5,964 bases of DNA from Caldifarciminota bacterium (GCA_027073945.1 JALTEL010000550.1:1-5964); one strand, 5' to 3'; positions 1 through 5,851 are shown, numbered from the stretch's first letter. A program made the numbers and translations. The notes: a model not told the origin generated them from the letters alone.

Positions 1-2
1 GG

Positions 3-638
3 GATGAAGTACAGGGAGCCGAAGGATATAAAATCACATACGGGACATCCGTAAAGACCCTTTATGGGGTTACTGAATTCACTGTATCGGATATAGTGCC
101 GAGTGTAAAGGTTGTTGCTTTTGCAGGCGACAAAGAATCCGCTCCGTTCACAAAAGACATAAAGGTCAGAGAATTAAACTTTACCTGGAGTATTCAGCAA
201 AACGATTCTGACACACTGAGTCTTGCAGGGCTGGAATTTAAAGAGGATACACTCTCGGATTCCATAAGTCTTGTACCGGTTGCAGTTACGGACGACAATC
301 TGTCCAATGCCATCATAGATTTCATCGCTTATAAAGATTCTGTCGGCAATCATATAATTCCGATACAGGCTGTTGATACACTGTATTACGGACAGTATTA
401 CAATAATGGCGTTGCCTATGATGATACGCTTACTTATGGCAATGTCGAGATCACTCCGTCTGCATTTAAAATGGGAACTGTGCCTGCAACAAATGGTGTA
501 TTTTTCCTGAAAAAGGACCATGGACTGTTAGGCGGCGATATTATATACGCAAAAATGGAGATAACCTCAATAACCGATTCAACCATGACAGTCAAGATAG
601 CATACCAGCCTATTCCCAGTTTGAGGTGGGTAAAGTAA
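3..638 (+). CDS. C-terminal part of a probably secreted FN3-domain protein (5' end outside window)
   Basis: The frame is open from the window edge, so the gene starts upstream; the GTG at 96 is an internal codon. The visible 211 residues begin with what reads as most of a fibronectin type III domain: GAEGYKITYGTS, then TEFTVSD, a VKVVAFAGDKESAPF strand, and KDIKV. This matches the usual pattern of a GY-x-I/V-Y strand and a final V-x-A-x-x-x-x-x-ESAPS strand. The two bases before position 3 (GG) would fit the Trp codon that normally precedes this pattern. From about residue 60 to the end lies a beta-rich, Asp/Thr/Tyr-rich module that I do not recognise, ending in SLRWVK. There are no membrane segments in the visible part. 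Inference: an exported surface or extracellular protein, the FN3 domain acting as a spacer or binding module. The specific function is unknown. The stop is TAA, and no clear terminator hairpin follows before the next promoter. Confidence 0.75.
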   Translation, partial: DEVQGAEGYKITYGTSVKTLYGVTEFTVSDIVPSVKVVAFAGDKESAPFTKDIKVRELNFTWSIQQNDSDTLSLAGLEFKEDTLSDSISLVPVAVTDDNLSNAIIDFIAYKDSVGNHIIPIQAVDTLYYGQYYNNGVAYDDTLTYGNVEITPSAFKMGTVPATNGVFFLKKDHGLLGGDIIYAKMEITSITDSTMTVKIAYQPIPSLRWVK

Positions 639-677
639 GTTAAAAAATAGCATGATATAGAAGTTTGGAGTTGCTGG

Positions 678-706
678 TTGACAGTCCAGTTTGTTTACAG
701 TATAAT
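678..706 (+). promoter_or_regulatory. Consensus sigma-70 promoter
   Basis: TTGACA at 678-683 and TATAAT at 701-706 are separated by exactly 17 bases. Both hexamers and the spacer match the housekeeping consensus perfectly. Transcription should start near 713, leaving a leader of about 16 bases before the ATG at 729. It lies in the 90-base gap after the FN3-protein gene and drives the small exported repeat protein. No operator-like palindrome is evident nearby, so strong, largely constitutive expression is inferred. Confidence 0.88.
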
Positions 707-716
707 TTAGGTGTAA

Positions 717-723
717 AAGGAGG
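717..723 (+). promoter_or_regulatory. Shine-Dalgarno site that fixes the start at 729
   Basis: AAGGAGG at 717-723 lies 5 bases before the ATG at 729. It overlaps an in-frame GTG at 723 that would add two residues. A GTG inside the ribosome binding site cannot be used with it, so the ATG at 729 is the start. Confidence 0.88.
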
Positions 724-728
724 TGTTT

Positions 729-1148
729 ATGCGTAAAGTTTTTATGGCCATAGTAGTCATGGGGATTATAGGCATGTCAAGTAATTTAAATGCAGCCGAG
801 AAAAAAGGCGGTATAGGACCTGCCTGTGTTGCATGCTGTATTGGTCCAAGAGTCGGGCTACAGATGAATGACGGCAAGCCTGTGGAGTCTGCTGAGTGGT
901 TGAGACTGGTTTGGATTGGGGCTATTATCAACGATGTCCAGGCATATCAGAAGAACGGATGCGTGGGTTGCCTTCTTGAAAATTTCTTGGGCCCCAGAGT
1001 GGGAAGGCAATATAATAAATACAATGTGAGGACAATGGAGTGGCTTTCTCTTATCATATCTCCCATTCCACAGGCAATAGCGGCTCTCGATGCTTATAAC
1101 GGAAAGACCTGGTCACAGATAGTTCAGCAAGAGCATTTACAGAAGTAA
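729..1148 (+). CDS. Small exported protein with two CxxC/GPRVG repeats, unknown function
   Basis: The product has 139 residues. It has a clear signal peptide: positively charged MRK, a hydrophobic core to about residue 18, and probable cleavage after LNA or LNAA near residues 22-23. The mature part is two copies of a unit of about 48 residues. Copy 1 has Cys33-x-x-Cys36-Cys37, GPRVG at 39-43, Gln45, Asn47 and EWL at 56-58. Copy 2 has Cys78-x-x-Cys81, GPRVG at 88-92, Gln94, Asn96 and EWL at 104-106. Each copy continues into a hydrophobic stretch ending in QAYQ or DAYN. I do not recognise a named family. The CxxC pairs in an exported protein could form disulfides, bind metal, or (Cys near a membrane) carry a modification; this is inference. 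The gene has its own consensus promoter, a strong ribosome binding site and a terminator, so it is probably monocistronic and well expressed. Confidence 0.85.
   Translation: MRKVFMAIVVMGIIGMSSNLNAAEKKGGIGPACVACCIGPRVGLQMNDGKPVESAEWLRLVWIGAIINDVQAYQKNGCVGCLLENFLGPRVGRQYNKYNVRTMEWLSLIISPIPQAIAALDAYNGKTWSQIVQQEHLQK
825..1100 (+). repeat. Internal tandem repeat in the exported protein (2 units)
   Basis: Two coding repeats: about 825-956 (residues 33-76) and about 960-1100 (residues 78-124). The shared skeleton is C-x-x-C, GPRVG-x-Q-x-N, then EWL-x-L, then a hydrophobic segment ending in AY. The GPRVG motifs are 49 residues apart and the EWL motifs 48. The DNA copies have diverged (different codons for GPRVG), so this is an old, selected duplication rather than a recent copying event. 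Confidence 0.8.
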
Positions 1149-1171
1149 ACTCAGATTGTAGCAAACAAATT

Positions 1172-1204
1172 CGGGGTTCTTTTTACAGAGAACCCCGTTT
1201 TATT
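1172..1204 (+). terminator. Rho-independent terminator of the GPRVG-repeat gene
   Basis: A perfect 9-bp stem is formed by CGGGGTTCT (1172-1180) and AGAACCCCG (1189-1197) with an 8-base loop. TTTTATT (1198-1204) follows. It begins 24 bases after the TAA of the upstream gene. The T run ends two bases before the next start codon (1207), so yidD begins directly behind the terminator. Confidence 0.9.
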
Positions 1205-1206
1205 GT

Positions 1207-1572
1207 ATGATTGTATTATTTTTTCTGTTTGTTCAGATAGAGCCTGTATCCGAGCATTACGATTATAGAGTTAAACAGGGCTTTACCATTTTCAATATTA
1301 TTAACATTCCTTTCAGGGTATATCAGCAATATGTCTCCCCGCAGCAGGGGGATGTATGCAATTTCACTCCCTCCTGTTCCCATTACAGTCAAAAATCCAT
1401 AAAGAAATACGGGATTTTTTTAGGTTTCTTAATGACTTTTGACAGACTTGAGAGATGTAATTACTGGTCCTGGCATTACAGACCGTTTTATTACAGCGTG
1501 CGGTTTGTTCCCGATAGAGGCTATAAGCTCTATGACCCTCCTTTTCATCATTTGATATTCCATAAAAAATGA
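1207..1572 (+). CDS. yidD: Divergent YidD family membrane protein insertion efficiency factor
   Basis: YidD proteins are small inner-membrane-associated factors thought to help the YidC/Oxa1 insertase; the gene usually lies near rpmH, rnpA and yidC, none of which is here. The family core is plain: YQQYVSP (39-45), Cys51-Asn-Phe-Thr-Pro-Ser-Cys57 with the SC-x-Y pattern, then KKYG, GFL, and RLERC (80-84). The three characteristic cysteines (51, 57, 84) are kept. At 121 residues it is longer than the usual 70-90. It has an extra hydrophobic N-terminus (MIVLFFLFV) plus a hydrophilic linker, and an expanded aromatic stretch between RC and the final YDPP (family: DPVP). The ATG at 1207 is the only normal start before a TAG at 1159-1161 and before the core, although no Shine-Dalgarno site precedes it. 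Its stop overlaps the next start (ATGA, 1569-1572). It probably works with the two following membrane proteins rather than as a generic housekeeping YidD; this is inference from context. Confidence 0.87.
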   Translation: MIVLFFLFVQIEPVSEHYDYRVKQGFTIFNIINIPFRVYQQYVSPQQGDVCNFTPSCSHYSQKSIKKYGIFLGFLMTFDRLERCNYWSWHYRPFYYSVRFVPDRGYKLYDPPFHHLIFHKK

Positions 1573-2273
1573 GTACGATAATTTTTGTTGTTATAGCCTC
1601 TGTTTTGCCTATACGCAAAAGTTTTGCAGATTACCTCCTTATTCAGGGAGATACCTTTTCCGCTATAACCGAATACTGGAGGGCATATTACAGTTCTGAC
1701 TCCATGAGTTTAAGAGATGAGATTGCTAAAAAGATTGCGAGTATTTATATTGCTGAAACAAAGCCTCGGAATGCACTTTACGCCCTGCAAAAATCATATG
1801 TCAGAGATACATGTTTTAAAAAATTATACGGATTTTCAATGCTTCTTCTCGGCAGTCCGGACAGTGCGATTTTGTATTTTGATTTTAACAGAAATTATCG
1901 CGGACTGGCCTATATAGCACAGGGAAATTATAGAGAGGCAGGTAAAATTTTTCCACCCGATGTTTTGCCTCTTCATAGAAGTCCGCTGTTAGCAGGCATA
2001 CTCTCAATGATAATCCCCGGAATGGGGAGAGTTTATACGAAAAGATATGGGGATGGATTTTATTCCTTTGTTTTGACAGCTGGCACAGGAGCACTTTCTT
2101 ATTATTATTACCAGTATGAAAAAAAGAAAACAGCCGCAATTGCTTTTTCACTTCTATCATTTTCTTTCTACACAGGAGATATTTATGGCTCAATAGTGAG
2201 TGCAATGAGGTTTAATTATCTGCACAGAATCGGTTTTATTCACAAATCTGTTAAACAGTATCTAAAAGATTGA
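1569..2273 (+). CDS. TPR-like exported membrane protein with PGxGxxY segment (paralog A)
   Basis: The product has 234 residues. The N-terminus is hydrophobic (about 4-15) with a plausible cleavage after SFA at residue 20; unusually, the positive charges (RK) follow the hydrophobic core. Residues 21-130 are helical and resemble degenerate tetratricopeptide repeats (GDTFSAITEYWRAY, then PRNALYALQKSY, then YIAQGNYREAGKIF). The C-terminal part holds SPLLAGILSMIIPGMGRVY (138-156), the Pro-Gly-x-Gly-x-x-Tyr signature of a small membrane-protein group resembling TM2-type proteins. About two further hydrophobic segments follow (166-181, 188-203). I recall YidD linked to SP-x-LAG...PGxGxxY proteins in other bacteria, but cannot verify it here. 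Translation is probably coupled to yidD through the ATGA overlap, since no Shine-Dalgarno site is visible. The function is unknown; an envelope assembly role is inferred. It is a paralog of the next gene. Confidence 0.8.
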   Translation: MSTIIFVVIASVLPIRKSFADYLLIQGDTFSAITEYWRAYYSSDSMSLRDEIAKKIASIYIAETKPRNALYALQKSYVRDTCFKKLYGFSMLLLGSPDSAILYFDFNRNYRGLAYIAQGNYREAGKIFPPDVLPLHRSPLLAGILSMIIPGMGRVYTKRYGDGFYSFVLTAGTGALSYYYYQYEKKKTAAIAFSLLSFSFYTGDIYGSIVSAMRFNYLHRIGFIHKSVKQYLKD

Positions 2274-2998
2274 TAGCATTAGTTGCGACTTTTGCATTTT
2301 TTGCCGATTCTCTCTATGCCGACGGAAACTATTACAGGGCACAGATAGAATATAAAAGACTGATTTACAATAATAGTATTGACTCCATTGACGGATATTA
2401 TAAGGTTTCAAAATGTTTTTTTCACCTTGATAATATTCAAAAATCTATACTCTATGCTGAAAAATTACCCGATACATTTAGTGCATATAGGAGCCTGTTA
2501 TACTTTTGGGGCGAGAATTATGCAATGTGCAGGGAAAATGCCGAGCAGACAGATTCTATGCTTGATGTTGAGGCTATAGCTTTTCTTCTTGAGGGTTCCA
2601 TAGCGCAGGCAGACAATTTTGCAATCCAGTCAGCAGATAGCACAGTCCTGCAAATAGTATCCGATGTCAGAAGCATGCACTGGGCTTCCGGTAAAAAAGT
2701 CTCCAGATATTCTTATATACTGCCGGGCGCGGGCCTGTTACTGGCCGGAAAGCCTGTAAGAGCCTTGCTGTCTTTAATGTACACAGCGGGCAGCGCTTAT
2801 TTGACCTACAGTGCTTTTCACAGCAAAAGATATGTTGATGCCAGCCTTATATATATGTTTGCATTGTCAAGGTTTTATTTCGGTGGAGTGGATGCAGCTG
2901 CCAGAGCAGCTGAAAAACGGAATAAACTAAATATGGAGTCCCTGAGACATAAGGCCTTATTCCATTTTCTTGTAAAATACCATACCATCCTTGATTGA
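2270..2998 (+). CDS. TPR-like exported membrane protein, PGxG segment (paralog B)
   Basis: The product has 242 residues. A TTG start overlaps the previous stop (TTGA, 2270-2273). An in-frame TAA at 2252-2254 and the lack of another usable codon make TTG 2270 the only reasonable start. A hydrophobic N-terminus without positive charge runs to about residue 11, with possible cleavage after LYA (17). The helical TPR-like part starts DGNYYRAQIEYKRLIYNN, which parallels paralog A's GDTFSAITEYWRAYYSSD. The C-terminal part aligns with A without gaps: PGAG (152-155) with PGMG (150-153), TAG (172-174) with TAG (170-172), and YFGGVD (203-208) with YTGDIY (201-206). The Tyr of the PGxGxxY signature is lost here (LLL), so B is the more derived copy. 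It ends 42 bases inside thrC on the other strand. The function is unknown; it probably acts with A and YidD in the envelope. Confidence 0.78.
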   Translation: MIALVATFAFFADSLYADGNYYRAQIEYKRLIYNNSIDSIDGYYKVSKCFFHLDNIQKSILYAEKLPDTFSAYRSLLYFWGENYAMCRENAEQTDSMLDVEAIAFLLEGSIAQADNFAIQSADSTVLQIVSDVRSMHWASGKKVSRYSYILPGAGLLLAGKPVRALLSLMYTAGSAYLTYSAFHSKRYVDASLIYMFALSRFYFGGVDAAARAAEKRNKLNMESLRHKALFHFLVKYHTILD

Positions 2999-4216
2999 TT
3001 CAATAGAAGGGTCGCAAAGCGGGACATGCGGATTTATAGCCTGCATAACTGCCTGAATATCTTTAAGTCCGCTACCTGTTATCATAATCAAGACGCTGGC
3101 ATTTCTGTCAATTTTATTTGATAATATGGCTTTTTTGTAACCTGCAAATGCAGTGGCAGCAGCTGGTTCTGCAAAAACCCCTGTGTTGCTTCCAAGTTCT
3201 GATATTGCCTGCTGTATTTCCATGTCTTCCACGGATAAAAACATCCCATGCGAGTTTTTAACGGCTTTTAATGCCTTTACTCCGTCTCTTGGAAATCCCA
3301 CGGAGATCGAATCTGCAATAGTATATGGATTTTCAACCGGGGTAAAGTGCTCTCTTCCATTTTCAAAAGCATGTACAAGGGGAGAAGCTCCTTTTGCCTG
3401 TACACCCACAAGCATGGGGATTTTTGTTGTAATTCCTATTTCTTTCATTTCCACAAAGCCCTTATAAACGCTTTCTATTATACAACCGTCTCCCACCGGG
3501 ACAAATACATAATCGGGCAGATTATAGTTCAATTGTTCGGCTATTTCAAATGCCCCTGTTTTTTTCCCTTCGGAAAGGTATGGGTTTACCGCAGTGCTTC
3601 TCAGATAAAATCCTTCTGATTCTGCGAGTTTAAGAGAAAGTTCAAATGCCATATCATATGTGCCGCGAATTTTAATCACCTTTGCATTATAAGCAACGAG
3701 TTGAGCGAGCTTTGCCTCCGGTATTCTTTCCGGTACGAGAACGTAAAGAGGCAAATCTGCAGAAGCAGCAAAGCCTGCCATTGAAGAAGCGGCATTGCCT
3801 GTGGATGCCACTACAATAGCCTTTTGCCCTTCCTCAGTAGCCTTTACCAGAGCGATTGAGCTTGCTCTGTCTTTGTATGAACCTGTTGGATTGCGACTGT
3901 CGTCTTTTATGTACAATTCCCTTTGCCCGTACTTTTTTTCAAGTGTGTGCGCCCTGTAAATAGGGGTCATGCCTGTTTGTAGTACCGGAATAAGAGTTCT
4001 GTCTTCGAATGGCAGTAGGTTGATATATCTGAAATGAGATGGTATGGAGAAGTCTATCCAGTTGTCTCTGTTTAGCGTTTTGTGCAGATGGTCATAATCA
4101 TACAAAACACTCAATGTTCCATTTGTATTTCCACATGAGGGGCATGTAAAATATTTGCTGTCTTTTGGGTACACCCTGCCGCAGCTCACACAGCGAAGTC
4201 CGGTTACCTTGCCCAT
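2957..4216 (-). CDS. thrC: Threonine synthase, zinc-ribbon type (PLP-dependent)
   Basis: This cytoplasmic enzyme converts O-phospho-L-homoserine to L-threonine and phosphate, the last step of threonine synthesis. The 419-residue protein starts with a rubredoxin-like zinc ribbon (Cys9-x-x-Cys12, Cys25-x-x-Cys28), typical of the thermophile/cyanobacterial-type ThrC rather than the longer E. coli type. The fold-type II PLP core follows: NPTGSYKDR with the Schiff-base Lys at 115, STGNAASSMAGFA (138-150), the phosphate-binding loop region VPVGDG (239-244), EPAAATAFAG (350-359), and TGSGLKD (380-386) near the end. Length is as expected. The C-terminal tail after about 390 is family-variable. A related PLP enzyme such as cysteate synthase is possible but less likely. 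The start is ATG at 4216, one base after the stop of the PilT-like gene. No good Shine-Dalgarno site is close, so translation probably depends on coupling. It is the last gene of its operon and overlaps paralog B tail to tail. Confidence 0.92.
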   Translation of the reverse strand: MGKVTGLRCVSCGRVYPKDSKYFTCPSCGNTNGTLSVLYDYDHLHKTLNRDNWIDFSIPSHFRYINLLPFEDRTLIPVLQTGMTPIYRAHTLEKKYGQRELYIKDDSRNPTGSYKDRASSIALVKATEEGQKAIVVASTGNAASSMAGFAASADLPLYVLVPERIPEAKLAQLVAYNAKVIKIRGTYDMAFELSLKLAESEGFYLRSTAVNPYLSEGKKTGAFEIAEQLNYNLPDYVFVPVGDGCIIESVYKGFVEMKEIGITTKIPMLVGVQAKGASPLVHAFENGREHFTPVENPYTIADSISVGFPRDGVKALKAVKNSHGMFLSVEDMEIQQAISELGSNTGVFAEPAAATAFAGYKKAILSNKIDRNASVLIMITGSGLKDIQAVMQAINPHVPLCDPSIESIKDGMVFYKKME

Positions 4217-4217
4217 T

Positions 4218-5120
4218 TTAAATCAGGTTGTAATTTCCCTCTCTTATCAAGTTTCGTTTTTCTTCGTCAATCATTATGCTTTGCACCTTTAATTTGCCAT
4301 TTTCAAGGAGTTCCGGAATGTAGATGGTTCTCAAGAAAAATCCGAATGTACTTCTAAACATCACAGGGTCTTTTGCCATTCTTTCAAGCAGGGACAAACC
4401 CGTAGGCACACTTGCGGATTCCACAGGGACAATTACAAGTCTTCCGAGTTCTATTAGTGCAAGTAATGCGGACATGTCGTTATCCGTATTTATGCCTGCC
4501 ACAAAAGAAACATCCGGTGCCAGACTCTTTGCAAATTGGATGCCCTCCGCATAGGTTTTTGTGTCCTGTCCTACTTCTTGCTGTATTATAATGGAGAGTT
4601 CATGTCTGAGTACATAAGATATTGGAGACTCAATAGTGTAAATCAGGCTGTTTGTGTACTGAATGAGATAGCTGATGATAGCGACTCCAAGATCCACATT
4701 GACAAAAGCCTGGGGACTGATTATCAAAACAAGTCCGCTCTGTTTGTTGATTACATCCACAATAGCGTCCTTTTGATTTATGTCATCGAGAATTTGTTTA
4801 AATGAAGGCGGAATTTCGTTTATTTTCTTTATAATAATAGAGTAAGAACCTCTTTGCGTGAGATAAACTACCTGTAGCCTTCCCACCCCGGCAATACCCA
4901 CCGAAAATGAGCCGGATATTTTAAGGGGAGCATTTATCATTTGTGACCTCTGTCTGAGATTCAGAAGTGCCTTCTTAACCTCATCCGGACGTGCTTTATC
5001 TCTCGTAACAAATTTCAGGCCTCTCCTCAACCTGACGGCAAGAGGAGCTCCTGCTGACATGAGCACTTCTCTTACATTCTCTTCTTCCAGTGTCTTAAAG
5101 ATAGTCGCCATATTTACCAT
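4218..5120 (-). CDS. PilT-family protein with all ATPase motifs lost (pseudo-ATPase)
   Basis: The 300-residue protein follows PilT, the type IV pilus retraction ATPase, over nearly its full length. An N-terminal domain carries SAGAPLAVRLRRGLKF (22-37), like PilT's S-x-G-x-PP-x-x-R-x-x-G, and GVGRLQVVYLTQRGSYS (78-94). Then come SGLVLIISP (128-136), YTIESPISYV (161-170), QQEVGQDT (180-187), APDVSFVA (201-208) and RNLIREGNYN (289-298); PilT also has NLIREG near its end. Every catalytic site is gone. The Walker A Lys-Ser-Thr positions are Asn141-Val142-Asp143, the Asp-box Asp is Ser165, the Walker B Glu is Gly209, and the His-box histidines are Arg and Glu (227 and 234). The final 40 or so residues of PilT are missing. 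The intact frame, the conserved skeleton and a strong ribosome binding site argue for a selected pseudoenzyme, not decay. It may be a structural or regulatory partner of pilus or secretion ATPases (inference). It lies between kdsB and thrC. Confidence 0.84.
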   Translation of the reverse strand: MVNMATIFKTLEEENVREVLMSAGAPLAVRLRRGLKFVTRDKARPDEVKKALLNLRQRSQMINAPLKISGSFSVGIAGVGRLQVVYLTQRGSYSIIIKKINEIPPSFKQILDDINQKDAIVDVINKQSGLVLIISPQAFVNVDLGVAIISYLIQYTNSLIYTIESPISYVLRHELSIIIQQEVGQDTKTYAEGIQFAKSLAPDVSFVAGINTDNDMSALLALIELGRLVIVPVESASVPTGLSLLERMAKDPVMFRSTFGFFLRTIYIPELLENGKLKVQSIMIDEEKRNLIREGNYNLI

Positions 5121-5122
5121 TT

Positions 5123-5851
5123 TTACATCTCCTTTATCATTTTTTCTGCTTTTCTCAGATCTTCCGGTGTGTCAATGGAAACACCGGAATAATCAGTAAG
5201 CAGTACCTTAATTTTTAGACCATTATAAAGAGCCCTCAGTTGCTCAAGTGATTCAATTTTTTCCATACCGGGTGATGGAAAATGTACAAACCTGGATAGA
5301 GAGTCCTTTTTGAAAGCATATATGCCTATATGTATAAGATAAGAACTCGCTTTACCCATTCCCTGGTCTTTACTTGCAGGTATAGGGGCTCTTGAGAAAT
5401 AAAGGGCGTAATTGTTTCTATCTATCACAATTTTTGCAGTATTTTTTGATTTTACTTCATTTAGGTTCATGGCCTTTCTTGCGGGTGTGATGATATCTGC
5501 CTCGGGTTCAAACGTGCCGACTATACTTTGTAGGAGCGAAGGAGGAATAAAGGGCTCATCACCCTGTAAATTGACAACAATGTCAAAGTCCATATTGGAA
5601 ACCGCCGCCCATACTCTATCCGTTCCACTTCTTATTCCCTGATCTGTTAACACCGTTTCTGCCCCTAACTTTCTGGAGACCTGCTGTATGCGAGTATCGT
5701 CGGTTGCTATGATAATTCTATCAAAGCAACCTGCCTCTAATGCCTTTTCATATACCCATTGTATTAAAGGCTTCCCGCCTAAGAATACAAGAGGTTTGCC
5801 GGGAAAACGAGTTGAGCCGTATCTTGCAGGGATTACACATATGCTCTTCAT
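5123..5851 (-). CDS. kdsB: CMP-Kdo synthetase (3-deoxy-manno-octulosonate cytidylyltransferase)
   Basis: KdsB activates Kdo with CTP to give CMP-Kdo and pyrophosphate in the cytoplasm. Kdo transferases use CMP-Kdo to build the inner core of lipopolysaccharide. The 242-residue protein (E. coli about 248) has the full signature set. These are IPARYGSTRFPGKPL (7-21), which forms the nucleotide-binding loop, ATDD (49-52), SGTDR (75-79), NLQGDEP (94-100) with the metal-binding Asp, YFSRAPIP (151-158), HIGIYAF (174-180), EKIESLEQLR (197-206) and SIDTPEDL (225-232). The start is ATG 5851. A TTG at 5884 would add 11 residues foreign to the family, and the ATG overlaps the stop of the upstream gene (ATGA, 5848-5851), which implies coupled translation. 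The PilT-like gene follows after 2 bases. No key residue appears to be missing. Confidence 0.96.
   Translation of the reverse strand: MKSICVIPARYGSTRFPGKPLVFLGGKPLIQWVYEKALEAGCFDRIIIATDDTRIQQVSRKLGAETVLTDQGIRSGTDRVWAAVSNMDFDIVVNLQGDEPFIPPSLLQSIVGTFEPEADIITPARKAMNLNEVKSKNTAKIVIDRNNYALYFSRAPIPASKDQGMGKASSYLIHIGIYAFKKDSLSRFVHFPSPGMEKIESLEQLRALYNGLKIKVLLTDYSGVSIDTPEDLRKAEKMIKEM
5129..5135 (-). promoter_or_regulatory. Shine-Dalgarno site for the PilT-like gene, inside the kdsB 3' end
   Basis: On the - strand AAAGGAG lies 8 bases upstream of the ATG at 5120. It is formed by the last sense codons of kdsB. It favours the ATG at 5120 over the second in-frame ATG at 5111, for which the spacing would be 17 bases. 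Confidence 0.82.

Noticed and set aside
96..638. The GTG at 96 as the start of a complete 180-residue protein
   Set aside because: The frame is open back to the window edge and position 96 falls inside an FN3 strand, so the gene is truncated by the window rather than starting here.
723..728. GTG at 723 as the start of the GPRVG-repeat protein
   Set aside because: It overlaps the AAGGAGG ribosome binding site; the ATG at 729 has the correct 5-base spacing and gives a standard signal peptide.
1182..1211. TTTACA at 1182-1187 and TATGAT at 1206-1211, spaced 18 bases, as a promoter for yidD
   Set aside because: Transcription would begin near 1218, inside the gene and after its only usable start codon, with no other start before the YidD core.
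2991..3002. TTGA/TCAA inverted repeat near the convergent gene ends as a shared terminator
   Set aside because: Only a 4-bp AT-rich arm and no T run on either strand; too weak to terminate.
3153..3619. Open frames on the + strand inside thrC (also inside kdsB and the PilT-like gene)
   Set aside because: They lie opposite well-recognised genes, have no plausible ribosome binding sites and no recognisable protein features; they are antisense shadows.
4218..5120. Calling the PilT-like gene a functional retraction ATPase (pilT) or a pseudogene
   Set aside because: All catalytic motifs are lost, which excludes ATPase function, but the frame is intact with a strong ribosome binding site and preserved skeleton, which argues against decay.
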